Positions 33,906 through 41,241 of a stretch of DNA of 51,797 nucleotides are shown here, piece by piece. The position numbers were made by a program, and so were the translations under genes. The stretch is taken from positions 1 through 51,797 of the forward strand of contig JAGHVC010000072.1 in the NCBI GenBank assembly GCA_018064505.1, in the 5' to 3' direction. Under the pieces are notes generated by a model. The model was not told the origin of the DNA and ran no database searches. It saw only the letters and a program-made list of their open reading frames with translations. The stretch's first letter is position 1; the number at the start of each line of letters is the position of its first letter. The stretch is from Candidatus Minthosoma caballi (GTDB lineage: Bacteria; Bacteroidota; Bacteroidia; Bacteroidales; Bacteroidaceae).

Positions 33906-34520
33906 TCAATCCAAATACCCAGCTTTTTTCAGTTCTCCTGCCACCAAGTCGCACTCATCCCACCACTCTTGTCCGAAGCGTCTGATGAGCGGTTCTTTTA
34001 GGAATTTGTAGATAGGTAATTGCAATTTTCTTCCTAACTCCACTGCAGGCTTGCACACATCCCATTTGTGGTAGTTGACAGCTGTCATTCCGCCCACTTT
34101 CGATAGTCGGATAGGGTAGAGGGCGCACGAAATCGGTTTCTGAAATTTTGTCTTCCCTTCGCGGTAGGCACGATCAATCGCACAGAAGCAGCAACGAGGC
34201 CCTTTTCCCTTTGTGCCTTCCACCTTAAGGTTGTCGTAGCAAGTGAACACGCAGTCCTTGCCATTGATGATGCTCGTTACCAAATCTCCATCTCTGTCAG
34301 GATACACAACGCCTTCTGCATCAATCATTTGCTGAGCCTCTTTCGAGAGGTCGTTCCACACCACATCCAGCGCATCTTCCAATTCTCCCACTTCCTCAAT
34401 AGTTACAGGAGCGCCAGCATCGCCTTCCACGCAGCAAATGCCGTGGCACTTGCTCAAATCACAGCAAAAACATTCCTTGAAAATGTCCAAAGAAACGAGA
34501 GTGTCTTGTATTTCAACCAT
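33906..34520 (-). CDS. DUF3109 family cysteine-cluster protein
   Basis: A 204-residue protein of the DUF3109 type, related to the YkgJ zinc/iron cysteine clusters. The N-terminus has six Cys within CFCCDLSKCHGICC (17-30) followed by EGDAGAPV. Further Cys occur in KDCVFTCYD, PRCCFCAID, PISCALYP and WDVCKP, enough for one or more metal centres. It is cytosolic. The function is not known to me; related proteins are suspected Fe-S or zinc proteins. It lies downstream of the EamA transporter gene on the same strand with a 78-base AT-rich gap. Confidence 0.88.
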   Translation of the reverse strand: MVEIQDTLVSLDIFKECFCCDLSKCHGICCVEGDAGAPVTIEEVGELEDALDVVWNDLSKEAQQMIDAEGVVYPDRDGDLVTSIINGKDCVFTCYDNLKVEGTKGKGPRCCFCAIDRAYREGKTKFQKPISCALYPIRLSKVGGMTAVNYHKWDVCKPAVELGRKLQLPIYKFLKEPLIRRFGQEWWDECDLVAGELKKAGYLD

Positions 34521-34598
34521 GCAGAAATTGAGTTTTTTAAAGTTGTTATATTGTTTTCTTTTAATGTCTCTACTATTCGTTTTTTCGAATTTGTTATT

Positions 34599-35522
34599 TT
34601 ATGCTTTTTGTTTTGATGCCCTTGCCTTGCTTTGTGTCACTAAATACACTCCTGTGAACACCAGCACCACTGATAGTGATTGCCCCCACCCGAAAACGCC
34701 AAGTCCAAGCAGCACGCTCACTACGCAAGAGACAATAGGCTGTACATAATTGTACATGGCAATCACTGTTGGGCGCAAAATCTTCTGTGCATTGATGCTG
34801 AAAAGATAGGCAACAAATGTGCCGCCAACTACTACGAATGCTGCCTCAAGATAAGTCTTAATAGGAATCTCGCTCCACGGCAAGGCAGCAATCTTTGTGT
34901 ACGAAAACGGCAGAATAACTATTGCAGCATAAGTGATCATCCACTTCATGCAAGTCACCACAGAGTACCTCTGAATCAGATGCTTGAATATTGTAAGGTA
35001 GCAAGCAAAACTCACTTGAGCGCAGATACAGAGTATATCACCCAGTAGCACCCCTCCCGTTTGCGTTTGCGCTTGGCTGCTGCCCATGATAAGAATGCAT
35101 GCTCCTATAGCGCCACAGAACACGCCCATCACTTTCTTGCTTGTAACCGGTTCCTTTAGAAACACAGCAGCCAGCACCATCGTGATTATAGGCATGGTGG
35201 TTGTCATGATGCTGGCGTTCACAGGCGAAGTGATTGACAAACCTATGGTGTAACAGCACTGATTCATAACAATTCCCAGCATTCCAGCAAAGAAGAATCG
35301 GAGCATGTCCTTCGAACTTACCTCTTCCATCTTCTCGTGGCGCACTTTTTTCTTCATGCTGATGAATAGCGAGGCCAGCCAGAAACACACCGCACCGCCA
35401 GTCACTCTGAAAGTCACCATCTCCAATCCGGGAATCCCATGAGTCATTGCATCTTTGCCAAGTGGAGCCATCAATCCCCAAATGGCACAAGCAATCGCCA
35501 TGCACAGATGTCCAAAAAGCAT
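34599..35522 (-). CDS. EamA family (DMT) transporter
   Basis: A 307-residue inner-membrane protein with ten predicted helices and two EamA repeats (GHLCMAIACAIWGLMAPLGKDAM at the start; GDILCICAQVSFACYLTIFKHL at the second repeat). The drug/metabolite transporter superfamily exports metabolites, amino acids or nucleosides; the substrate is unknown. I chose ATG 35522 because a TAnnTTTG box occupies 35592-35599 and so overlaps the possible upstream TTG start (35594). The C-terminus is basic (KARASKQKA). Confidence 0.87.
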   Translation of the reverse strand: MLFGHLCMAIACAIWGLMAPLGKDAMTHGIPGLEMVTFRVTGGAVCFWLASLFISMKKKVRHEKMEEVSSKDMLRFFFAGMLGIVMNQCCYTIGLSITSPVNASIMTTTMPIITMVLAAVFLKEPVTSKKVMGVFCGAIGACILIMGSSQAQTQTGGVLLGDILCICAQVSFACYLTIFKHLIQRYSVVTCMKWMITYAAIVILPFSYTKIAALPWSEIPIKTYLEAAFVVVGGTFVAYLFSINAQKILRPTVIAMYNYVQPIVSCVVSVLLGLGVFGWGQSLSVVLVFTGVYLVTQSKARASKQKA

Positions 35523-35591
35523 CCGTTTCCAATCTTTTCCTTTGTGTGCGTACACGGAAGTTTGATTTATGTCAACAAATTGTAGCTTTTC

Positions 35592-35599
35592 CAAAAATA
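35592..35599 (-). promoter_or_regulatory. -7 promoter box of the EamA gene
   Basis: On the minus strand this reads TATTTTTG. It lies back to back with a + strand promoter at 35610-35644. Confidence 0.5.
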
Positions 35600-35609
35600 A
35601 TCGTGACTT

Positions 35610-35644
35610 TTTGATAATATTTATGAGGAAACCCCTTACCTTTG
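35610..35644 (+). promoter_or_regulatory. Promoter of a candidate small RNA
   Basis: TTTG at 35610-35613 and TACCTTTG at 35637-35644 are 23 bases apart. No + strand gene follows, only a terminator about 60 bases on. Confidence 0.6.
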
Positions 35645-35649
35645 CAATG

Positions 35650-35711
35650 TGTTTTTCATAGTATTAGATTTAAGGTTAACAAAGGTTGGGTTACAGCGGT
35701 AACCCTTTTTT
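35650..35711 (+). ncRNA. Candidate intergenic small RNA (about 62 nt)
   Basis: A good promoter is followed, about 45 bases after the predicted start, by a terminator hairpin and T-run, all on the strand opposite to both flanking genes (EamA and ribF, both minus). The body holds an unstructured ATTTAAGGTTAACAAAGG stretch before the hairpin, a layout typical of base-pairing small RNAs. A + strand ORF across the site (35642-35914) runs into ribF and is not credible. Confidence 0.55.
35688..35711 (+). terminator. Intrinsic terminator of the candidate small RNA
   Basis: GGGTTAC (35688-35694) and GTAACCC (35699-35705) with a 4-base loop are followed by six Ts. On the minus strand there is no T-run, so it does not serve ribF. 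Confidence 0.8.
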
Positions 35712-35807
35712 ATTTTAAATCAGCCTTGAATCTTAGTTTTTCTTCAGGATTTTGTTTGTTTTCCTTCAGAATCATGTTGATTGCAGTCGGAGTTCGCACT
35801 TTGGCTT

Positions 35808-36767
35808 TCAAGCTAAGCTTCTATCTTGCCCCATCTCTCGGCACATCTTCTCGTCCATCTCCAACTGCAGCTTCAACTGCTCAACATTGTCAAATCTCTT
35901 CTCCTCGCGAATGAACTTCAAGAGTTCTACTCGAAGCGTCTGTGAATAGATATCTTCATGAAAATCAAAGATGTTTACCTCTATGCTTCGTTCGTTTCCA
36001 TTGTCTAAAGTTGGCCGCGTGCCGATGTTCAGCATGCCAAGATGGGGCATGGAACATACCCTCACCACATACACGCCGTTGGCAGGAATCAGCTTCTCGT
36101 TATCCACCTCAAGGTTGGCCGTCGGGAATCCCATCTTTCTGCCATTCTGAAATCCTTTCACCACCTTGCCCTCAATGAAGTAAGGATACCCAAGCACCTT
36201 GTTCGCAGTTTCCACATCGCCTGTCTGCAAGCTTTTTCTCACCAGAGTTGATGATGGAATGAGAGATGCAGAGTCTGCCTCCTTGTTGCATGCCTCAGTC
36301 TCGAGGCTCCTGATTTCGCCCCTCACCACTTCAATGCCAATCTCCTCTCCATGCTTCACATAGTCGTCAAAGCCCTCCTCACGATTGTGCCCGAAGTGGT
36401 GGTCGTGGCCAATCACAAGCACTTGTACATTGTAGATGTCTTTAAGCACCCTCTGCATGAACTCCTTCGCCGACATCATCGACTGCTCCTTGTCGAAAGC
36501 AAGCAGTGCAATGCTGTCCACTCCCGTTGCCTCAAGCAATTCAATCTTTTCGTCGGGTGTGTTGATCAGCTGAGGCTTAAATCCAGGGCGAATCACCTTC
36601 AGCGGATGCTCTCCGAAAGTGACAACCAGCGAATCCATGCCACGCCTCTTAGCCTCGTGTTTCACTTGGCCGATGAGGTGCTGATGCCCCAGATGCACGC
36701 CGTCAAAACATCCGATTGTGGCGACTGCAGGCTTCATGCTTCGTTCTGTATTCGATAATATTGTCAT
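35808..36767 (-). CDS. ribF: Bifunctional riboflavin kinase/FAD synthetase
   Basis: A 319-residue enzyme making FMN from riboflavin and ATP, then FAD. The N-terminal FAD synthetase (nucleotidyltransferase) domain has GCFDGVHLGHQHL and the TFGEHPL segment. The C-terminal riboflavin kinase domain has YFIEGKVVKGFQNGRKMGFPTANL and the NIGTRPTLD loop. Length is normal (about 310). It is cytosolic. The ATG at 36767 lies 22 bases after the -7 box; a second ATG ten codons on is possible. It is the only gene on its transcript unless readthrough reaches the EamA gene. Confidence 0.96.
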   Translation of the reverse strand: MTILSNTERSMKPAVATIGCFDGVHLGHQHLIGQVKHEAKRRGMDSLVVTFGEHPLKVIRPGFKPQLINTPDEKIELLEATGVDSIALLAFDKEQSMMSAKEFMQRVLKDIYNVQVLVIGHDHHFGHNREEGFDDYVKHGEEIGIEVVRGEIRSLETEACNKEADSASLIPSSTLVRKSLQTGDVETANKVLGYPYFIEGKVVKGFQNGRKMGFPTANLEVDNEKLIPANGVYVVRVCSMPHLGMLNIGTRPTLDNGNERSIEVNIFDFHEDIYSQTLRVELLKFIREEKRFDNVEQLKLQLEMDEKMCREMGQDRSLA

Positions 36768-36789
36768 CTTTCTCTTCTCAAATTTTGTG

Positions 36790-36821
36790 CAAAGTTATAA
36801 TAAAGAACTGATACAAACAAA
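36790..36821 (-). promoter_or_regulatory. Promoter of ribF
   Basis: On the minus strand, TTTG (36821-36818) and TAACTTTG (36797-36790) are 20 bases apart. No FMN riboswitch is seen, and the leader is too short to hold one. Confidence 0.7.
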
Positions 36822-36910
36822 GAATATGTGTATCTTTATCTCTCATAAGCGCTAAAGTGGCATGATGTTTCAGGCAGAATCCCATTGGCTAATAATTTTT
36901 ATGTCAAAAC

Positions 36911-36979
36911 CGGTGTGACTCACACCACTCAAGCGGTATGAGTCACACCACTATAGGTGCTGTGAGTCACACCACTTAA
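36911..36979. repeat. Three tandem palindromic repeats, 23-24 base period
   Basis: CACACCACT recurs at 36921, 36944 and 36968. Each copy is the right half of a GGTGTGA-N-TCACACC-type palindrome, perfect in copy 1 (GGTGTGACTCACACC) and with small changes in copies 2 and 3. The spacing, about two helical turns, would place three bound dimers on similar faces of the DNA. It could be an operator array or part of a dispersed repeat family. It is too small and regular for a CRISPR array. Confidence 0.75.
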
Positions 36980-37239
36980 GAGATGCAAAAAGGAAGCTTG
37001 AGGAGGTGGCTTGTGAATGTGAAAAGGGAACTTGGACATAGAATGGCAAGTGTTGTGAAATATGTCCATCAAAAGGAGAGCGGCTATTCATTTTGTTTCA
37101 CAAAGAAGAGGGGGACAGAGAGTATTAGTGAGGTGAATGATGTCATTATTTTGCAACTTATTTATCAACTATGTAAGAAAACGGACTTGAATATTAGCTT
37201 TTTGTGCGCTGACAGGGTGAAAGTGTGAAAAATATGTCG

Positions 37240-37247
37240 TATCTTTG
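37240..37247 (+). promoter_or_regulatory. -7 promoter box of tyrS
   Basis: TATCTTTG lies 73 bases before the tyrS ATG. There is no matching -33 TTTG. Confidence 0.55.
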
Positions 37248-37320
37248 CACTCGACTATGCTTTTCATCTTTAGATGAATGCGAACCGAATGAATGGTAAT
37301 GTAAAAAACAAATATAGACA

Positions 37321-38613
37321 ATGAAAGATTTTATTGAAGAATTGACATGGCGTGGCATGATTCACCAGATGATGCCAGGCACAGACGAACTCCTGAAAAA
37401 GGAGCAGACAACGGCATACTTGGGCATTGACCCTACTGCTGATTCACTTCACATCGGTCACCTTTGTGGTGTGATGATGCTTCGCCACTTCCAGCGCTGC
37501 GGACATAAGCCTTTGGCACTCGTTGGTGGCGCTACAGGCATGATTGGCGACCCATCGGGCAAGAGCCAGGAGCGCAATCTGCTTGATGAGGAAACGCTCG
37601 CTCACAATGTGAAGTGCATCAAGGAGCAGCTTTCTCGTTTCCTTGACTTCGACAGCGATGCTCCTAACAAAGCTGAGCTTGTGAACAACTACGACTGGAT
37701 GAAGAACTTCACTTTCCTTGATTTTGCTCGCGACATTGGCAAGCACATCACTGTGAACTACATGATGGCCAAGGAATCGGTGCAGAAGCGTCTGAATGGT
37801 GAGGCTCGTGATGGCTTGTCATTCACAGAGTTTACATATCAATTGCTGCAGGGATATGATTTCCTTTACCTCTATGAAAATAAGGGATGTCGCCTTCAGC
37901 TTGGTGGTGCTGACCAGTGGGGCAACATCACTACAGGATCTGAGCTTATTCGCCGCACAAACGGTGGTGAGTGCTTTGCGTTGACTTGCCCTCTCGTGAC
38001 TAAGAGCGATGGCCGCAAGTTTGGCAAGACAGAGAGCGGCAATGTTTGGCTCGACCGCGAACGCACTTCTCCATACGCATTCTATCAGTTCTGGCTCAAT
38101 GTGCCTGATGAGGATGCAAAGAAGTACATCAAGATTTTCACTTCGCTTGAGAAGGAAGAGATTGAAGCAATCATTGCAGAACAGGATGCAGACCCAGGCC
38201 GTCGTCCATTGCAGAAGAAGCTTGCAGAAGAGGTGACAGTGATGGTGCATTCTCGCGAGGATTACGAAGCAGCTGTTGAGGCTTCGAGCATTCTCTTTGG
38301 CAAGTCAACTAAGGACAGCCTCTTGAAGCTTGACGAGAAAACATTGCTTGATGTGTTTGCAGGTGTGCCTCACGCAGAGGTGGAGAAGGCAAACATCATT
38401 GGCAAGACAGCAGTTGACCTCCTCACAGGCGATGTGCCTATGTTTGCAAGCAAGGGCGAGATGCGCACTCTCGTGAAGGGCGGTGGCGTGAGCCTTAACA
38501 AGGAGAAGCTTGCCGATCCAAACTACGCAATTCAGGAGTCGGATCTTCTCGATGGCAAATATCTGCTTGCTCAGCAGGGAAAGAAGAAGTATTACCTTGT
38601 AATCGCCAAATAA
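37321..38613 (+). CDS. tyrS: Tyrosyl-tRNA synthetase
   Basis: A 430-residue class I aminoacyl-tRNA synthetase charging tRNA-Tyr. The HIGH motif is HIGH exactly (residues 44-47; ADSLHIGHL), and the KMSKS loop is KFGKTE (233-238). The Tyr-binding residues lie in YLGIDPT and QLLQGYDF, with GGADQWGN typical of bacterial enzymes. A C-terminal S4-like RNA-binding domain spans about 350-430. It heads a unit with serB (1-base gap) and a MATE transporter gene. Confidence 0.97.
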   Translation: MKDFIEELTWRGMIHQMMPGTDELLKKEQTTAYLGIDPTADSLHIGHLCGVMMLRHFQRCGHKPLALVGGATGMIGDPSGKSQERNLLDEETLAHNVKCIKEQLSRFLDFDSDAPNKAELVNNYDWMKNFTFLDFARDIGKHITVNYMMAKESVQKRLNGEARDGLSFTEFTYQLLQGYDFLYLYENKGCRLQLGGADQWGNITTGSELIRRTNGGECFALTCPLVTKSDGRKFGKTESGNVWLDRERTSPYAFYQFWLNVPDEDAKKYIKIFTSLEKEEIEAIIAEQDADPGRRPLQKKLAEEVTVMVHSREDYEAAVEASSILFGKSTKDSLLKLDEKTLLDVFAGVPHAEVEKANIIGKTAVDLLTGDVPMFASKGEMRTLVKGGGVSLNKEKLADPNYAIQESDLLDGKYLLAQQGKKKYYLVIAK

Positions 38614-38614
38614 A

Positions 38615-39841
38615 ATGGATGAACTTATCCTTATCCGCATCACAGGTGAAGATCGCCCAGGCTTGACAGCATCGATCATGCACATACTGTCGCTGTATGA
38701 TGTGAGCATTCAGGATATTGGACAGGCTGACATTCACTCTACGCTCTCGCTCGGCATTCTCATCAAGGTGGCAGAGGAGAACTCTGGCCGTGTGATGAAG
38801 GAATTGCTTTTTAAGGCAAGTGAGCTTGGCATCAACATCAAGTTCTATCCTGTCACAATGGACGAGTATGAGAATTGGGTGAACCGCCAAGGCAAGAACA
38901 GATACATCCTCACTTTGCTGGGAAGAAAGCTTTCTGCTCAGCAGATTGAGGCTGTGACTCAGGTCATTTCGGACAATGGATTGAACATCGACTCTATTCG
39001 CCGTCTCTCTGGTCGCGCTTCGATTGCTAATCCAGAAAACAGCACTCGCTCGTGCATAGAGTTTTCAGTGCGTGGCATCATTGAGGACAAGTCGGCTGTG
39101 CAGCATCAGTTGATGGAGCTTTGCGGAAAGATGGACATGGATTGCTCGTTTCAGACGGACAATATGTATCGCCGCATGCGCCGATTGATATGCTTCGATA
39201 TGGATTCAACGCTGATTCAGACAGAAGTGATTGATGAGCTTGCCCGTCGCAACGGAGTGTATGAGCAGGTGGCAGCAATCACTGAGAGCGCAATGAGGGG
39301 TGAGATTGACTTTAAGGAGTCGTTCACTCAGCGATGCAAGCTTCTGAAGGGGCTGGATGTGAGCGTGATGCAAGAGATTGCTGAGAACTTGCCTTTCACA
39401 GAGGGTGTTGACCGCTTGATGTATGTGTTGAAGAAGTACGGATACAAGATTGCTATCTTGTCAGGTGGTTTCACATTCTTTGGCGAGTATATTCAGAAGA
39501 AATACGGCATCGACTATGTTTATGCTAATGAATTAGAAATAGACGAGACAGGACACCTGACAGGCAACTATGTGGGTGAGATTGTTGATGGAAAGCGCAA
39601 GGCAGAGCTGCTGCGTCTCATATCACAAGTTGAAAAAGTGGATTTGGCACAGACAATTGCTGTGGGTGATGGTGCCAACGATCTCCCTATGCTCTCGCTT
39701 GCTGGCCTTGGAGTTGCTTTCCACGCAAAGCCACGCGTTGTAGCAAACGCAAAACAGGCTATCTCTACAATAGGCCTCGACGGAGTTCTTTACTTCCTCG
39801 GATTCAAAGATTCCTATTTGGATGAGAAGGGAAGACAGTAG
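38615..39841 (+). CDS. serB: Phosphoserine phosphatase with N-terminal ACT domains
   Basis: A 408-residue enzyme for the last step of serine synthesis. Residues 1-80 form an ACT domain (LIRITGEDRPGLTASIM) and 95-175 a second, more divergent one, suggesting amino-acid feedback control. The HAD phosphatase domain begins with FDMDSTL (nucleophile Asp195, acid Asp197), followed by ILSGGFTFF and AVGDGANDLPML, as in SerB. It is cytosolic. It starts one base after the tyrS stop and overlaps the MATE gene by 20 bases. Confidence 0.95.
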   Translation: MDELILIRITGEDRPGLTASIMHILSLYDVSIQDIGQADIHSTLSLGILIKVAEENSGRVMKELLFKASELGINIKFYPVTMDEYENWVNRQGKNRYILTLLGRKLSAQQIEAVTQVISDNGLNIDSIRRLSGRASIANPENSTRSCIEFSVRGIIEDKSAVQHQLMELCGKMDMDCSFQTDNMYRRMRRLICFDMDSTLIQTEVIDELARRNGVYEQVAAITESAMRGEIDFKESFTQRCKLLKGLDVSVMQEIAENLPFTEGVDRLMYVLKKYGYKIAILSGGFTFFGEYIQKKYGIDYVYANELEIDETGHLTGNYVGEIVDGKRKAELLRLISQVEKVDLAQTIAVGDGANDLPMLSLAGLGVAFHAKPRVVANAKQAISTIGLDGVLYFLGFKDSYLDEKGRQ

Positions 39842-41141
39842 GAGCGGGTCTGCAATTATCCGCCTCGCAATACCTATAGTGATTGCACAATTGGGAACAA
39901 TTGTGCAATCTTTTGCTGATACAATGATGGTAGGGCAGTATGGCACTGCAGAACTGTCAGCAGCGGGGTTTGTGAATAATGTGTATAATCTTATTCTGTT
40001 TTTCATTCTCGGATTATCGTATTCGACCACTCCTGTGGTGGGTGCTTATTGGGGGCAAGGGGAGAGAACGAAAGCACGGAGAGCATTGAAAGAGAGTTTG
40101 GTAGTGAGCATTGTGGGATGCTGTGCGATTATGGTGCTGCTTGGCATTCTCTATTTCAATCTCGACCTTCTGCATCAGCCAACGGAGCTTTATCCTCTCA
40201 TTCGACCATATTATCTCACTCTCCTTGCATCGCTGCCATTTGTAGGAGCATTTAATTCTTACAAGCAGTATTCGGATGCTACGGGAGATACTCGCACTCC
40301 GATGTGGGTGATGATTGGCGGCAATTTGTTCAACATTGGCTGCAATTATTTGTTTATCTTTACTTTAGATTTAGGGCTGTTCGGCGCTGGCATAGCCACA
40401 TTGCTGTCAAGAATGCTGATGGCTGCTTGCATGGCTTATATGCTCAGAAAGGAAAAAACGGCAGAGAAAGTCAGCAAGAATGGCATCTGGAAACTGGCAA
40501 AAATGGGATTGCCTATATCGATTCAGCTGTGTCTTGAGGCCTGCAGTTTCAATGTGTGTGCAGTATTCATGGGGTGGATATCTGCTCCGTCGCTTGCTGC
40601 CCATCAAGTGATGTGCACTGTGAGTCAGCTGTGCTTTATGATTCACTACGGAATAGGTGCTGCCGCTGCTATTCGTATCAGTCATTTCTGCGGACAGAAG
40701 AACATTGAAGAGGTGAGGAAAACTGCATTTACTGCATACGGAATGTCTATTGTGGTTGGCTTGATTCTCACCACTCTAATCATTCTATTGCGTAAGCCCG
40801 CAACTATGGCTTTCACTTCGGATGAGGAGGTTTTTGAAATAGTGATGCTGCTTATGGTGCCATTTGCTGTGTACCAGATGGGCGACTGCACGCAAATCAT
40901 CTTCTCCAATGCTTTGAGAGGCATTGGCAAAGTGAGAAACATGATGATAGATGCAGCCTTTGCTTACATCGTTGTGAGCATTCCACTCAGCTATGTTTTC
41001 GGATTTGTTCTGGACGGTGGCCCGCAAGGTGTGTGGTGGGGCACTCCTTTCGGATTGAGCACTGCGGGTGTGATATTCTTGTTTAGATTCATGAAATACA
41101 CTAAAAAACAAGGAAGATTGTCGCATCAGATTGCAAAATGA
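39822..41141 (+). CDS. MATE family efflux transporter
   Basis: A 439-residue inner-membrane protein with twelve predicted helices in two homologous halves. The start RLAIPIVIAQLGTIVQSFADTMMVGQYG matches the MatE domain, which exports drugs or metabolites in exchange for Na+ or H+. The second half begins near residue 225 (LPISIQLCLEACSFNVCAVFMGWI). The ATG lies inside the end of serB in another frame (20-base overlap), so translation is probably coupled. The substrate is unknown. Confidence 0.93.
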   Translation: MRREDSRSGSAIIRLAIPIVIAQLGTIVQSFADTMMVGQYGTAELSAAGFVNNVYNLILFFILGLSYSTTPVVGAYWGQGERTKARRALKESLVVSIVGCCAIMVLLGILYFNLDLLHQPTELYPLIRPYYLTLLASLPFVGAFNSYKQYSDATGDTRTPMWVMIGGNLFNIGCNYLFIFTLDLGLFGAGIATLLSRMLMAACMAYMLRKEKTAEKVSKNGIWKLAKMGLPISIQLCLEACSFNVCAVFMGWISAPSLAAHQVMCTVSQLCFMIHYGIGAAAAIRISHFCGQKNIEEVRKTAFTAYGMSIVVGLILTTLIILLRKPATMAFTSDEEVFEIVMLLMVPFAVYQMGDCTQIIFSNALRGIGKVRNMMIDAAFAYIVVSIPLSYVFGFVLDGGPQGVWWGTPFGLSTAGVIFLFRFMKYTKKQGRLSHQIAK

Positions 41142-41196
41142 TGCTTCCCGAAGTATATTTTACACAATATATATTTAATAAAAAATACAAATTCCG

Positions 41197-41204
41197 TATA
41201 TTTG
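41197..41204 (+). promoter_or_regulatory. -7 promoter box of the LamG-protein operon
   Basis: TATATTTG is 37 bases before ATG 41242 and only 16 before ATG 41221, which favours the later start. No -33 element is evident. Confidence 0.5.
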
Positions 41205-41241
41205 CCAAAGAATACTAACTATGTTACATAATAATTCCTTT

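Larger units (their letters stand above)
36768..37320. other. Long intergenic region between ribF and tyrS
   Basis: This 553-base gap holds the ribF promoter (-), the triple repeat (36911-36979), the tyrS promoter and a TTCATC-TTTA-GATGAA hairpin in the tyrS leader (37263-37278). An 81-codon + strand frame (36983-37228) starts right after the repeats. Its product matches nothing I know and its composition is not gene-like, so I do not call it. Confidence 0.6.

Noticed and set aside
35642-35914. 90-codon + strand frame across the candidate small RNA
   Set aside because: It runs through a strong terminator and into antisense ribF. The small RNA reading explains the promoter and terminator better.
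36911-36979. Short CRISPR-like array
   Set aside because: Only three copies, with 23-24 base period and about 10 bases of variable sequence; no cas genes nearby.
36983-37228. 81-codon + strand frame in the ribF-tyrS gap
   Set aside because: No recognisable family, no promoter directly upstream, and composition unlike genes here. It is kept only as a remark.
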